Assembly: GCF_000429045.1 (NCBI RefSeq)
Contig: NZ_AUBC01000005.1
Span: 47,947-111,946, forward strand
DNA: 64,000 nucleotides
Direction of reading: 5' to 3'
From: Salinarimonas rosea DSM 21201
GTDB taxonomy: Bacteria; Pseudomonadota; Alphaproteobacteria; Rhizobiales; Beijerinckiaceae
Positions 8,481-16,750 of this stretch are shown here, one piece after another (positions within the stretch are counted from its first letter, which is position 1; each line of letters starts with the position of its first letter). The position numbers were made by a program, and so were the translations under genes. The notes beneath the pieces were generated by a model that saw only the letters and a program-made list of their open reading frames with translations, did no database searches and had not been told where the DNA came from.

Positions 8481-9496
8481 TCCCGTTCCGCCAACGCTCC
8501 GGCGATCTCGCGAAGCCGCTCCGGCGCGATGCCGCGGGCGATCACGACCAGGCGGTCGCGTGTCCCCTCGGGCGGCGTCCACGACAGGCGCCGCGGCGGA
8601 TCGAACACCAGCCGCACGCCCTGGAGCGCGTACACCCCGCCGTCGTCGAAGCCGATCAGCCCCTTCACGCGCAGGAGATCGTCGCCCAGGGCGCGGGCGC
8701 GCTCGACCATGCGCGCATAGCCCGCCCAGGTCGCGGGTCCGTCGATCGGAGCGGCCACGCTGACGTAGCCGTGGGCGTGGATGTGACCCTCATGGTGATG
8801 ATCGTGGTCGTGGTCGTGGTCGTGGTCGTGATGGTGATCGTGGTCGCAGCCCGCTTCCGCCGGGGACGGGCTGCGCCGGCCCGGCTCGGCGGCACCGAGC
8901 ACGAGCGCCGGATCGATGTCGCCGGAGACCGCGCTCAGCCGCTCGACGTGCGGCGCGAGCACCGCGAGCGCCGCCTCGGTGGCGGCGCGCTGATCCGGCG
9001 TCGCCACGTCGCCCTTGGTCAGGATGACGCGGTCCGCCATGGCGGCCTGGAGCCGCGCCTCCTCGAAGCGGGCGAGCTGCTCCGCGCCGTTGACGCAGTC
9101 GATCGTCGTGACGATCGCCGCGAGGTGGACGAAGCGCGAGACGAAGGGCCCGGCGGCGAGCGCGTTGGCGATCGGCCCCGGATCGGCGAGCCCCGTCGTC
9201 TCGACGACGACGCGCGCGAAGCGCGGGATCTCCCCGCGCTCGGCCTTGTAGTAGAGGGCCTCGAGCGTATCCTCGAGCGAGCTCGTCAGCGTGCAGCAGA
9301 TGCAGCCGGAATCGAGGAGAACCGCATTGGTCTCGTCGCCCTCGCTGACGAGGAGGTGGTCGAGGCCCACCTCGCCGAACTCGTTGACGATGACGGCGGT
9401 GTCGGCGAAGCCCCGATGGCGCACGAGCGCCGAGAGCAGCGTCGACTTGCCCGAGCCGAGGAAGCCCGTCAGCAGGAAGAGGGGGATCGTGGCCAT
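8477..9496 (-). CDS. CobW/COG0523 family GTP-dependent metallochaperone with His/Asp-rich linker
   Basis: 339-residue G3E GTPase. LTGFLGSGKST (residues 9-19) is the P-loop, GCICCTL the CxCC metal motif characteristic of COG0523 proteins, and TKGD the guanine-specificity loop. Near residue 225 lies a run of alternating His and Asp (HDHHHDHDHDHD and on) that would bind Zn(II) or Co(II), followed by the CobW C-terminal domain. The family loads metal into client enzymes. Its place between a hydrolase and an SDR, downstream of a binuclear-metal hydantoinase, suggests that the hydantoinase is the client. The His/Asp run is encoded by a hexanucleotide repeat. Confidence 0.88.
   Translation of the reverse strand: MATIPLFLLTGFLGSGKSTLLSALVRHRGFADTAVIVNEFGEVGLDHLLVSEGDETNAVLLDSGCICCTLTSSLEDTLEALYYKAERGEIPRFARVVVETTGLADPGPIANALAAGPFVSRFVHLAAIVTTIDCVNGAEQLARFEEARLQAAMADRVILTKGDVATPDQRAATEAALAVLAPHVERLSAVSGDIDPALVLGAAEPGRRSPSPAEAGCDHDHHHDHDHDHDHDHHHEGHIHAHGYVSVAAPIDGPATWAGYARMVERARALGDDLLRVKGLIGFDDGGVYALQGVRLVFDPPRRLSWTPPEGTRDRLVVIARGIAPERLREIAGALAERE
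8804..8827. repeat. GTGGTC hexanucleotide tandem repeat inside cobW
   Basis: Four perfect GTGGTC copies, flanked by imperfect ones (about 8795-8845), encode the alternating Asp-His metal-binding run on the minus strand. Units of six bases keep the frame, so gain or loss would change the number of DH pairs without breaking the gene. Confidence 0.85.
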
Positions 9497-9513
9497 GACC
9501 GCCGTCTCCCGCC

Positions 9514-10239
9514 TCAGCCGACCGAGACGTCGGCGCGCACGGGCAGGCCGGCGAGGTAGCTCTCGACCTCCCGCGTCGGGATCACGTCGGCGTATTTCGA
9601 GTTCAGGTCGAACAGGTTGACGGCGTGGCTCGCCTGGAAGCGATCGAACGTCGTCTCCTCGGGGATCACGACCTTGAAGTTGAACGAGTAGGCGTCGACG
9701 GCCGTGGCGCGCAGGCAGCCCGACGTCGTCCCGCCGGTCAGGATCAGCGTGTCGACGTCGAAGAAGTTCAGGTGGCTCATGAAGATCGTGCCGAAGAAGC
9801 ACGACGGCTTGCGCTTGCCGATGCGGATGTCCTGCGGCCGCGGGGCGAGCGGCTCCACGGTCTGGGTCGCATGCGTGCCCTCCGTCGAGGTCCGCTCGCC
9901 GCCGCGATGGCTCTTGCCGACCTGGACGCCGGAATCGATCATGTCCGGGCGCCGGGCGCTCTCGGTGTAGAAGACCGGCAGGTTCTTCTCGCGCGCCCTG
10001 TGCAGCAGCGGCTCGATGTGGCGCACGGCCTCCCAGGCCTCGCGGCCGCAATGGGTCCGGTACTGCTTCAGTCCCTCGAGGATGTCCTCGGGCTTGTCGC
10101 CGCAGAAATTGTACTGGACGTCGATGATGAACAGCGCCGGGCGCGTGCCGAAGCCGCCGCGCTTGCCGTAGCCGGCCGCCTGGTAGACCTGCTTGTCGCG
10201 CTCGGTGAGGAAGTCGTCCCAGATCCGCTTCTCGGTCAT
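9514..10239 (-). CDS. Isochorismatase-fold cysteine amidohydrolase (N-carbamoylsarcosine amidase-like)
   Basis: 241-residue hydrolase of the isochorismatase / N-carbamoylsarcosine amidase superfamily. The catalytic triad is Asp40 (FIIDVQ), Lys144 (GKRKPSCFF) and Cys175 (GGTTSGCLRAT), the last preceded by the family's oxyanion-hole peptide. The long N-terminal extension (residues 1-30) and the position of Lys144 resemble N-carbamoylsarcosine amidases. Next to a hydantoinase, the natural proposal is hydrolysis of the N-carbamoyl product to the free amino or imino acid, CO2 and ammonia. Maleamate amidase chemistry is the main alternative. It lies 37 nt after the hydantoinase stop in the same operon. 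Confidence 0.8.
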   Translation of the reverse strand: MTEKRIWDDFLTERDKQVYQAAGYGKRGGFGTRPALFIIDVQYNFCGDKPEDILEGLKQYRTHCGREAWEAVRHIEPLLHRAREKNLPVFYTESARRPDMIDSGVQVGKSHRGGERTSTEGTHATQTVEPLAPRPQDIRIGKRKPSCFFGTIFMSHLNFFDVDTLILTGGTTSGCLRATAVDAYSFNFKVVIPEETTFDRFQASHAVNLFDLNSKYADVIPTREVESYLAGLPVRADVSVG

Positions 10240-10276
10240 GATGTGGCTCTCTCGAATTCGCGTGCGTGGAGGCGGC

Positions 10277-11638
10277 TCAGACGGGGCGGGCGAGATAGCG
10301 TCCGGCGGGGGCGTTGCGCGCCTCCTCGGTGATCGCGCCGTTCTCGACGACCTTGCGGCCGCGCAGCCAGGTCGTGTGCGCCCATCCCTTCAGCGCCATG
10401 CCCTCGAAGGGCGAGTAGTCGGCGAAGGACTCGAGCGTCGCCGCGTCGACGACGCGCTCCGCGTCGGGATCGACCATGACGAGATCGGCGTCGTAACCGA
10501 CCGCGATCTGGCCCTTGCCCTTCAGCCCGTAGACCTTGGCGGCGTTGGCGCTCGTCACCGCGGCGATGCGCTCGATCGGCACGCCGCGGCGGTGATAGCC
10601 CTCGGTGATCATCACCGGCAGCATCGTCGCGACGCCGGGGAAGCCCATGGTCGAGGACCAGATCTCCTGCTTCGTCTCGCGCTTGCGCGGCACGTGGTCG
10701 GTGCCGACGGTGGTCACGGTGCCGTCGAGGACACCCTCCCACAGCGCCTCGATGTCGGGCTGGCTGCGTACCGGCGGGTTGACCTTGGCGAGGACGCCGC
10801 AGGGGGACTCGCGCGTCAGCGAGAGGTAGTGCGGGCAGGTCTCCACCGTGATCCGCGCCTTGTGGTAGCTGCGGTGGCGGCGGACCTCCTCCAGCGCCTC
10901 GCGGCTCGACAGGTGGACGATGTTGACCGGGCAGCCGGTCTTGCCGGCGAAGTAGGCGACGCGGTGGACGTTCTCGGCCTCGAGGAAGTCGGGGCTCTGG
11001 TCGTCCCAGGCGCCGAGGCCGGTGCGTCCCTCCCGGCGCAGCGGGTCGCGCAGGACCGGGATGACCTCCACGTTCTCGCAGTGCACGCCGAGCACGCCGC
11101 CCGGGACGCGCAGTGTCTGGAGCATGGCCGCGTAGAGCAGGCCGTCGTCGATCTCGGTGAAGCCCTTCGAGAGGCCGGCCTGTCCCTTGTACATCAGGTA
11201 GAGCTTGTAGGAGGTCACGCCGAAGGCCTTCGACGCCTCGACCAAAGTGTCGACATGAAGCCGATGCGTGATGCCGAAGTGGAAGCCGACATCGACGCAG
11301 GCCTGCTCCATCGCGCGCTGGCGCACGGCCACGAGCGCCTCGCGCGGGTCCTGCGAGCGGTGGAAGGACAGGACGGAGGTGACGCCGCCGAGCGCGGCCG
11401 AGCGGGTCTCCGTGGCGAAGTCCGTCTCCGGCGAGCCGAAGCCGAAATGGACGTGCGGGTCGACGAGCCCGGGCATCACCCAGCGCCCGCCGCAATCGAC
11501 CTCCTCGGTGGCATCCATCCGCACGCCCGGGGCGAGCACGGCGGCGATGCGCCCGTCCTTCACGCCGATCGAGCCGGGCGTCACGCCGACGTCCGGATGG
11601 ACGATCATCGCGTTCTGGAGAAGAAGGTCGAGGGTCAT
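10277..11638 (-). CDS. Hydantoinase/dihydropyrimidinase-family cyclic amidohydrolase
   Basis: 453-residue amidohydrolase that opens cyclic imides or ureides. All binuclear-metal ligands are present: His62 and His64 (DPHVHFG), Lys145 in SYKLYLMYKG as the expected carbamylated bridge, His186 (GVHCEN), His242 (NIVHLSS) and Asp314 (GTDHVPR). The start is ATG 11636-11638, preceded by GGAGG; in-frame codons upstream would run through the promoter. It heads the operon hydantoinase-amidase-cobW-SDR and is controlled from operator C. The likely route is cyclic ureide to N-carbamoyl acid, then deamidation by the next gene. Dihydroorotase or allantoinase activity cannot be excluded. Confidence 0.87.
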   Translation of the reverse strand: MTLDLLLQNAMIVHPDVGVTPGSIGVKDGRIAAVLAPGVRMDATEEVDCGGRWVMPGLVDPHVHFGFGSPETDFATETRSAALGGVTSVLSFHRSQDPREALVAVRQRAMEQACVDVGFHFGITHRLHVDTLVEASKAFGVTSYKLYLMYKGQAGLSKGFTEIDDGLLYAAMLQTLRVPGGVLGVHCENVEVIPVLRDPLRREGRTGLGAWDDQSPDFLEAENVHRVAYFAGKTGCPVNIVHLSSREALEEVRRHRSYHKARITVETCPHYLSLTRESPCGVLAKVNPPVRSQPDIEALWEGVLDGTVTTVGTDHVPRKRETKQEIWSSTMGFPGVATMLPVMITEGYHRRGVPIERIAAVTSANAAKVYGLKGKGQIAVGYDADLVMVDPDAERVVDAATLESFADYSPFEGMALKGWAHTTWLRGRKVVENGAITEEARNAPAGRYLARPV

Positions 11639-11713
11639 CGCGGGCGTATCCTCCGTTCGCGCCGTCGGGGCGGGCACGCCGTCCGGCTGGGGGGCGGCAT
11701 GAAGCAATGCCGC

Positions 11714-11731
11714 CAATCTGTCGACACTTTT
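11714..11731 (-). promoter_or_regulatory. Palindromic operator C
   Basis: On the minus strand it reads AAAAGTGTCGACAGATTG, sharing the GTGTYGACA core of operators A and B. It lies 75 bp before the hydantoinase start and also close to the 3' end of the SnoaL-like gene. A separate TTGACA occurs just upstream on the minus strand (complement of TGTCAA, 11739-11744). Confidence 0.5.
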
Positions 11732-11762
11732 GCGCCGTTGTCAATCGGGATGGACGGTCAGA

Positions 11763-12158
11763 TCAACGCGGCGGGCGGACGAACGCCACGTCGTTCCAGA
11801 CGTCGTGCCGGACGATCAGCCCGTCGCGGACGACGAAGCGATCGATGAACCGAATCCCCTCGAATGCCTCCCCGTCGGCGAAGACGCCGTGCAGCGTCCC
11901 GAAGCAATAGACGATCGCGTCGGCGCCGTCGTGCAGGCTGTCGAACCGCTCGATGCTCTTGCCGACCCGATCGTAGCGCGCCGAGGAGCCGGCGACGATC
12001 TCCTCGATCGATCGGCGCACGGCGCCGCCCGGGAAGGTGATGGCGGCGTCCGCCGCCAGCGGCGCGCCGGCGGCATCCAGGTCGCGGCGCTCGAGATCCG
12101 CCAGGAACGTGCGCGCGATGCGCTCGGCCTCGGGGAGCGGGGTCGGGGACGAGGTCAT
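11763..12158 (-). CDS. SnoaL/NTF2-like domain protein
   Basis: 131-residue protein with the cone-shaped NTF2-like pattern: an N-terminal helix pair (AERIARTFLADLERRD), then GAPLAADAAITFPGG, and a sheet ending in FIDRFVVRDGLIVRHDVWND. Members bind small hydrophobic ligands and include cyclases, hydratases, isomerases and non-catalytic proteins. Its ATG overlaps the stop of the AbrB-type gene (12155-12158), and it is the last cistron of the minus-strand tctA-tctB-abrB-snoaL operon. No catalytic residue can be assigned. Confidence 0.7.
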   Translation of the reverse strand: MTSSPTPLPEAERIARTFLADLERRDLDAAGAPLAADAAITFPGGAVRRSIEEIVAGSSARYDRVGKSIERFDSLHDGADAIVYCFGTLHGVFADGEAFEGIRFIDRFVVRDGLIVRHDVWNDVAFVRPPR

Positions 12159-13273
12159 GGTCTCTTCTCTCCTGCATCGTCGGACGGGTTGGGTGTGGAG
12201 GCGTCGGCGCCCCGGCGCCGGCCGCCGCCGGCGATCGTCGCGAAGGCGATCACCACCGCCAGCCGCGCCAGCTGGTGCGTCGCGACGAAGGCGGCGTCGA
12301 TGCCGAGGACGAGGGCGAGCAGGCCGAGCTCGGTCATGCCGCCGGGCGCGTAGGCGAGCACGATGGCCGGGAAGTCCCCGATGCCGCCGAACGCCAGCAG
12401 CGCCGCGGCCGCCGTCGCGACGCCGAGCGAGAGTGCGACGAAGCCGAGCGATTCCGCCGCGATGCGGACGACGACCGACGGCGGCGTCCCGAGAAAGCGG
12501 CAGCCCGCCACCGATCCGATCACGATCTGCGCGACGGCGAGGAGCGGCGGCGGCACCACGGCGTCGGTCCAGCCGACGACGTGGGCGGGGACCGAGACGA
12601 GGAGCCCGCCCAGCAGCGGCGCGACCGGCAGGCGCAACCGCTCGGCCACGCGCCAGGCGATCACGCCGGCGACGACGAGGGCGAGAAGGTGATGGGTGGG
12701 CGCACCGAGGCCGTGCGGCGCCGCGCTCGCGGGCGGCGTCGGCGGCTCGCCGAAGGCGAGCGCGAACCCGAGCGGCACGAGCGTCACCGTCGCGAGGATC
12801 CGGCCGGCATGGGCCAGGGCGACGCGCCTGATGTCGGCGCCCGCCGCCTGGCTCAGCAGCAGCATCTCCGAGAGGCCGCCGGGGATGGCGGCGTAGAAGG
12901 CGGTCGGGCGGTCGTAGCCGCCCACGATCCGGAAATAGGCGCGCCCCAGGAGCGCCACCGCGACGAGGTAGGGGATCATCAAGGCGAGGCTCGGCCACCA
13001 GCCGGCGACGCGGTCGAGCGTCTCCGGCGTGAACGAGGCCCCGAGGGCGAGGCCGAGCAGCATCGCCATGGGCGGGCGCAGCCAGCCCGGGCTCACGAGC
13101 GGCGCGCCGGCGAGGCTGGCGACGAGGCACGCGAACAACGCGCCGAGCATCCACGCCAGCGGGAAGTCGACCGCGAACGCGAGCGCACCGCCGGCGGCGC
13201 CGAGCGCGAGCGTCGGCACCGTGGCGGCGGGGCCGCGCGGGCGCCCCGCCCCCCCCGACCCGAGCCGTTCCAT
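12155..13273 (-). CDS. AbrB-family integral membrane protein (putative transporter/regulator)
   Basis: 372-residue hydrophobic protein of the AbrB/ammonia monooxygenase-associated family. It is built from two similar halves with about ten membrane segments: a first PLAWMLGALFACLVASLAGAP and a second LPVAPLLGGLLVSVPAHVVGW. Both halves contain an AIPGGLSEM- or APGGMTELG-type loop, the family hallmark. The function is poorly defined; some homologues are suspected exporters or permeases. It sits 8 nt after tctB, so it may be an accessory to tripartite transporter 2. ATG 13271-13273 is the first plausible start; the tail after residue 345 is polar. Confidence 0.8.
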   Translation of the reverse strand: MERLGSGGAGRPRGPAATVPTLALGAAGGALAFAVDFPLAWMLGALFACLVASLAGAPLVSPGWLRPPMAMLLGLALGASFTPETLDRVAGWWPSLALMIPYLVAVALLGRAYFRIVGGYDRPTAFYAAIPGGLSEMLLLSQAAGADIRRVALAHAGRILATVTLVPLGFALAFGEPPTPPASAAPHGLGAPTHHLLALVVAGVIAWRVAERLRLPVAPLLGGLLVSVPAHVVGWTDAVVPPPLLAVAQIVIGSVAGCRFLGTPPSVVVRIAAESLGFVALSLGVATAAAALLAFGGIGDFPAIVLAYAPGGMTELGLLALVLGIDAAFVATHQLARLAVVIAFATIAGGGRRRGADASTPNPSDDAGEKRP

Positions 13274-13281
13274 GCCCCCGC

Positions 13282-13791
13282 TCAGAAGGTCGTCGCCCAG
13301 GGCACGACGTCCCCGAGCAAGCCCTGCGGCCAGTGGACGTTCAGCGCGAGCCCGAGCCCTCCGGTGAGGCCGAGCGCGAGGATGCCGACGACCGCGACCG
13401 TGAGCCAGGAGGTGCGGCCCTCGAGCTTGAGGAAGCCGGCGACGAACAGGACGCTCGCCGGCAGGAAGCCGAGAATCGGCAGGAGGACGAGGTACCCGAG
13501 CATCCAGCCCCACATCCGCACGGCCGGCCAGCCCTCGGCGGACTCCGAGGTCGCATCGAAGGCCGCCTCCGACGCGCGAGCACCACGCCACGTGGTCACC
13601 ACGTGGAGGACCCACAGGAACAGCGTCGCCACGCCCACGGAGATCGGGAAGAGCTTCGCCGCCCAGGGCAGGTCGAGCGCCCCGACGATGGCGAGGCCGA
13701 TGACGCCGCCCACGGCGAGGTCGAAGATGCGCACCCCCCAGGGCACGCCCGCGAAGGCGGGAAAGATCGTCGCGTCGCGCGTGTCAGCCAT
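13282..13791 (-). CDS. tctB: Tripartite tricarboxylate transporter small subunit TctB, system 2
   Basis: 169-residue membrane protein with about four hydrophobic segments (LAVGGVIGLAIVGALDLPWA, LFPISVGVATLFLWVLHV, a pair around residues 95-120 and one near 135). A charged stretch at residues 65-90 separates the halves, as usual in TctB. Its start overlaps the end of tctA by 8 nt, and it precedes the AbrB-type gene. The receptor for this system is transcribed divergently at 15593, a less common layout than the other sets in this window. Confidence 0.8.
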   Translation of the reverse strand: MADTRDATIFPAFAGVPWGVRIFDLAVGGVIGLAIVGALDLPWAAKLFPISVGVATLFLWVLHVVTTWRGARASEAAFDATSESAEGWPAVRMWGWMLGYLVLLPILGFLPASVLFVAGFLKLEGRTSWLTVAVVGILALGLTGGLGLALNVHWPQGLLGDVVPWATTF

Positions 13792-15325
13792 GGCTGCGCT
13801 CCTTCCCGGCCTCTGCCGGCGCCTCGGTCGTCTCGGTCGTCTCGGGGAACTCCTCGTGGCGGACGATCGGCTTGCGCCGGCGGCTGCCGACCACGACGAG
13901 GATCACCGTGAGGAGGCCGATGGTGATCACGCCCGGGCGCTCCAGCCATTCGAGCCCGTAGCGCTGCGTGGTGATCCACAGGTTCCGCTCGACGAGCGGG
14001 GAGAGGATGAAGCCGATCAGCAGCGGCGCCCGCGGGAAGCCGTGGCGCTTCATCAGCCAGCCGAGGAGCCCGAAGGCCGCGAGCACGATCAGGTCGCCGA
14101 CGTGCCGCGTCGCCTGGAAGGCCCCGACGGTCACCAGCAGGAAGATCACGGGGAACATCGTCGAGAACGGGATCGTCGTCAGCCGCGCGATCGGCCGGAT
14201 GAAGACGAGGCAGGCGATCGTGCCGAGGATGTTGGCGAGGGCGAGCGACCAGATGATCACGAACACGAGGGAGAGGTTCGTGTCGAGCATGCGCGGGCCG
14301 GGCTGGATGCCGAAGACCACGAATGCGCTCAGGAGCAGCGCCATGCCCGCGCTGCCGGGCACGCCGAAGAGCAGCGTCGGGATCAGCGCGCCGCCCTCCT
14401 TGGCGTTGTTGGCGCTCTCGGGCGCGATGACGCCGCGCACGTCGCCGCGTCCGAGCTCGCCGCGGTGCTTGGCGGTCTGGACGAGGTAGCCATAGTTCAT
14501 CCAATCGACGATGGCCGAGCCCAGCCCCGGCACCATGCCGACGCCCACCCCCATCAGGCTGTGGCGCAGGACGAGCCACCAGTGCCGCACGATGTCGCGC
14601 GCGCCCTCGAGCCAGCCGCCGCCGAGAGCCGCGCCGCGCTTGGCGATGGCGCCGCCACGGGCGAGCAGGTCGACGAACTCGGGCAGGGCGAAGAGGCCGA
14701 GGGAGACCACGACGAGCGGCAGCCCGTCGAAGAGGTAGTCGTAGCCCATGTCGTAGCGGTAGGCCGGAGCCACCTCGGCGGCGCCGATCGTGCCGACGAG
14801 GAGGCCGAGCCCGGCCACGAGGAGCCCCTTGAGCGGCGCGTCGCCGCTCAGCACGCCGATCATGCACAGGCCGAGGATGCTCATCATCAAGAGCTCCGGC
14901 GTGGCGAAGGAAAGGACCAGCGGGCGCGCGATCGGCAGGCTCAGGGTGAGCGCCAGCGCGCCGATCACCCCGCCGAACATCGAGGCGATGAAGGCCGCCG
15001 AGAGCGCCCGCGCCGCCTGGCCCTTCTGGGCCATGGCGTAGCCGTCGATGATCGTGGCCTGCGATCCCGCGGATCCCGGGATGCCCATCAGCACCGAGGG
15101 GAAGGTATCGGACGTCGTGATCACGGCGGCGACGCCGATCAGCATGGCGATCCCGGTCTGCGGGTCGAGCTGGAAGGCGACGGGAAGCAGCAGCGCCATC
15201 CCGACGATCCCGCCGAGTCCCGGCAGGAAGCCGACGGCGAGGCCGACGAAGACGCCGAGGCACAGGAACATCAGGTGCGTCGGTTCGAGCACCATGAAGA
15301 AGGCGGCGAGGGCTGCCTCGATCAT
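13784..15325 (-). CDS. tctA: Tripartite tricarboxylate transporter large permease TctA, system 2
   Basis: 513-residue permease with about 12 membrane segments. GFLPGLGGIVGMALLLPVAF (residues 38-57) and the TSDTFPSVLMGIPGSAGSQA block are the subtype markers, shared with the fusion permease of system 4 but not with systems 1, 3 and 5. The start is taken as ATG 15323-15325; an in-frame TTG at 15346 would add seven residues without a better ribosome site. The C-terminus is polar with ETTETTEAPAEAGKER. It is expressed from the divergent region 15326-15592, which holds operators D and E. Confidence 0.9.
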   Translation of the reverse strand: MIEAALAAFFMVLEPTHLMFLCLGVFVGLAVGFLPGLGGIVGMALLLPVAFQLDPQTGIAMLIGVAAVITTSDTFPSVLMGIPGSAGSQATIIDGYAMAQKGQAARALSAAFIASMFGGVIGALALTLSLPIARPLVLSFATPELLMMSILGLCMIGVLSGDAPLKGLLVAGLGLLVGTIGAAEVAPAYRYDMGYDYLFDGLPLVVVSLGLFALPEFVDLLARGGAIAKRGAALGGGWLEGARDIVRHWWLVLRHSLMGVGVGMVPGLGSAIVDWMNYGYLVQTAKHRGELGRGDVRGVIAPESANNAKEGGALIPTLLFGVPGSAGMALLLSAFVVFGIQPGPRMLDTNLSLVFVIIWSLALANILGTIACLVFIRPIARLTTIPFSTMFPVIFLLVTVGAFQATRHVGDLIVLAAFGLLGWLMKRHGFPRAPLLIGFILSPLVERNLWITTQRYGLEWLERPGVITIGLLTVILVVVGSRRRKPIVRHEEFPETTETTEAPAEAGKERSHG

Positions 15326-15353
15326 GGCGCCGCCCTCCGGGCGCAATTGGCGG

Positions 15354-15371
15354 AAGAATGTCGACAGTAAG
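15354..15371 (-). promoter_or_regulatory. Palindromic operator D
   Basis: On the minus strand it reads CTTACTGTCGACATTCTT, containing the TGTCGACA core of the regulon motif. It lies 28 bp before the tctA start on the minus strand. Operator E is about 100 bp away on the other side of this divergent control region. Confidence 0.45.
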
Positions 15372-15471
15372 TGGCCCTGTCGAGCACCCTGTCGAAGCGA
15401 CGTTCGCGCATGAAGCCTCCTCCCTTATGAATTTCGGCGATCCTGCCCTTATCTCTCGTCGCTCGTCAAAC

Positions 15472-15489
15472 CCAAATGTTGACACTAAG
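15472..15489 (+). promoter_or_regulatory. Palindromic operator E with -35 box
   Basis: CCAAATGTTGACACTAAG contains TGTTGACA; TTGACA (15479-15484) is a consensus -35 element. It lies 103 bp before tctC of system 2 and shares the divergent region with operator D. Confidence 0.5.
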
Positions 15490-15592
15490 CCCCGAAAGCG
15501 GGCACCTTCTCGCCATGCGTGGGCCACGATCCCGGCCCGGCGCCCAGGCGGGGGGTGAACCCCACGCCATCTCATCGAGGGAGGAAGCCAAC

Positions 15593-16678
15593 ATGATCTC
15601 TATCGCCAGCCGTCTCCTGGCCACGACGGCCGCCGTGCTCGCGCTCGGCACCAGCACCCTCGCGGCGCAGCCCTTCTACGAAGGCAAGACCGTGACGCTC
15701 CTCGTCGGCTTCTCGCCCGGCGGCGGAACCGACCGCTTCGCGCGAGTCGTGCAGCAGCACCTGGGCGAGCACATCGCCGGCGAGCCGACGGTGCTCGTGC
15801 AGAACATGCCGGGCGCCGGCAGCGTCCTCGCCTCGAACTACTACGTCGATCGCGCGCCGCGCGACGGCACGATGCTGATGGTCGGGACCGGCCAGCTTCT
15901 GATGCGCATCCTGCTCGGCGTCGAGGGCTCGACCGCGCGCATCGCCGACTACGAGCCGCTGATGGCCGGCCCCGTCGGGCGCGTCACGAGCGCCTCCGCC
16001 GATCTCGGCATCGACGGGCCCGCGGATCTCATGGACGGCGGCGAGGAGCTCATCGTCGGCAGCGCCGGCGTCATGGCCTCGATCGACACGATCCTCGGGC
16101 TGCGCCTGCTCGACGTCGACTTCCGCGCGATCTCCGGGTACGAGGGCAAGGCCGAAACGCTGCTCGCCATGCAGCGCGGGGAGGCCTCCGTCGACGGCCA
16201 GACCACGCCCGTCTACAATGCCACGGTGCGCCCGCTCGTCGAGGAAGGCTCGGTGACGCCGCTCTTCGCCCAGGGCTTCATCGACGGCGACGGCAACCTC
16301 GTGCGCGATCCCGCCGCCCCGGAGATCCCGACCGTGCTCGAGGTCTACCAGGAGGTTCGCGGCGAGATGCCGTCGGGGCCCGCCTGGAACGCCTACATGG
16401 CGACCACCGCCGCGACGGTCGTCGCCGGCAAGGTGCTGATGATCCACGAGGACGCGCCGCAGGAGGCGAAGGACGCCCTGCGCGCGGCGATCGACTCGAT
16501 GGTGGAGGATCCCGAGTTCCAGGCCGACGTCGAGGATTCGCTCGAGGGCTACGACATCTTCCTCGGCGACGATCTCGATGCGGCCGTGCAGGCCGCGGTG
16601 GGCATCGGCGAGGAGGACCTCGCCTGGCTGCGGGACTACCTGTCGAGCGAGCACGGCATGCGCTTCGACACGAACTGA
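15593..16678 (+). CDS. tctC: Tripartite transporter solute-binding protein, long (360-aa) TctC type, system 2
   Basis: 361-residue periplasmic receptor. The start follows AGGGAGGA (15578-15585); a frame open from 15476 covers the promoter. Residues 1-24 form a signal peptide ending STLAAQ. VTLLVGFSPGGGTDRFARV is the ligand loop, followed by PGAGSVLASNYYVDRAPRDGT. It is some 40 residues longer than classical Bug receptors, as is the receptor of system 4; both are paired with the TSDT-type permease. Ligand unknown. It is divergent from its permease genes and is followed after 5 nt by a strong hairpin, then by a tautomerase and a dienelactone hydrolase. Confidence 0.88.
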   Translation: MISIASRLLATTAAVLALGTSTLAAQPFYEGKTVTLLVGFSPGGGTDRFARVVQQHLGEHIAGEPTVLVQNMPGAGSVLASNYYVDRAPRDGTMLMVGTGQLLMRILLGVEGSTARIADYEPLMAGPVGRVTSASADLGIDGPADLMDGGEELIVGSAGVMASIDTILGLRLLDVDFRAISGYEGKAETLLAMQRGEASVDGQTTPVYNATVRPLVEEGSVTPLFAQGFIDGDGNLVRDPAAPEIPTVLEVYQEVRGEMPSGPAWNAYMATTAATVVAGKVLMIHEDAPQEAKDALRAAIDSMVEDPEFQADVEDSLEGYDIFLGDDLDAAVQAAVGIGEEDLAWLRDYLSSEHGMRFDTN

Positions 16679-16683
16679 CCAGC

Positions 16684-16715
16684 GAGGCCGCCGCCCCGTC
16701 CGGAGCGGCGGCCTC
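16684..16715 (+). terminator. 11-bp hairpin after tctC (attenuator or mRNA-stabilising stem)
   Basis: GAGGCCGCCGC (16684-16694) pairs perfectly with GCGGCGGCCTC (16705-16715) around a 10-nt loop. No T-run follows, so partial termination or 3'-end protection of the receptor mRNA is more likely than full termination. Confidence 0.6.
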
Positions 16716-16750
16716 TTCACGACGACCATCGAGAAGGAGTGGACCGACAC

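Noticed and set aside
8770-8850. Repeat block considered as CRISPR or satellite
   Set aside because: It is a short hexanucleotide run in frame inside cobW with no spacers.
12275-15370. 1031-codon plus-strand open frame
   Set aside because: Antisense shadow of the abrB-tctB-tctA operon; low-complexity charged composition and no domain.
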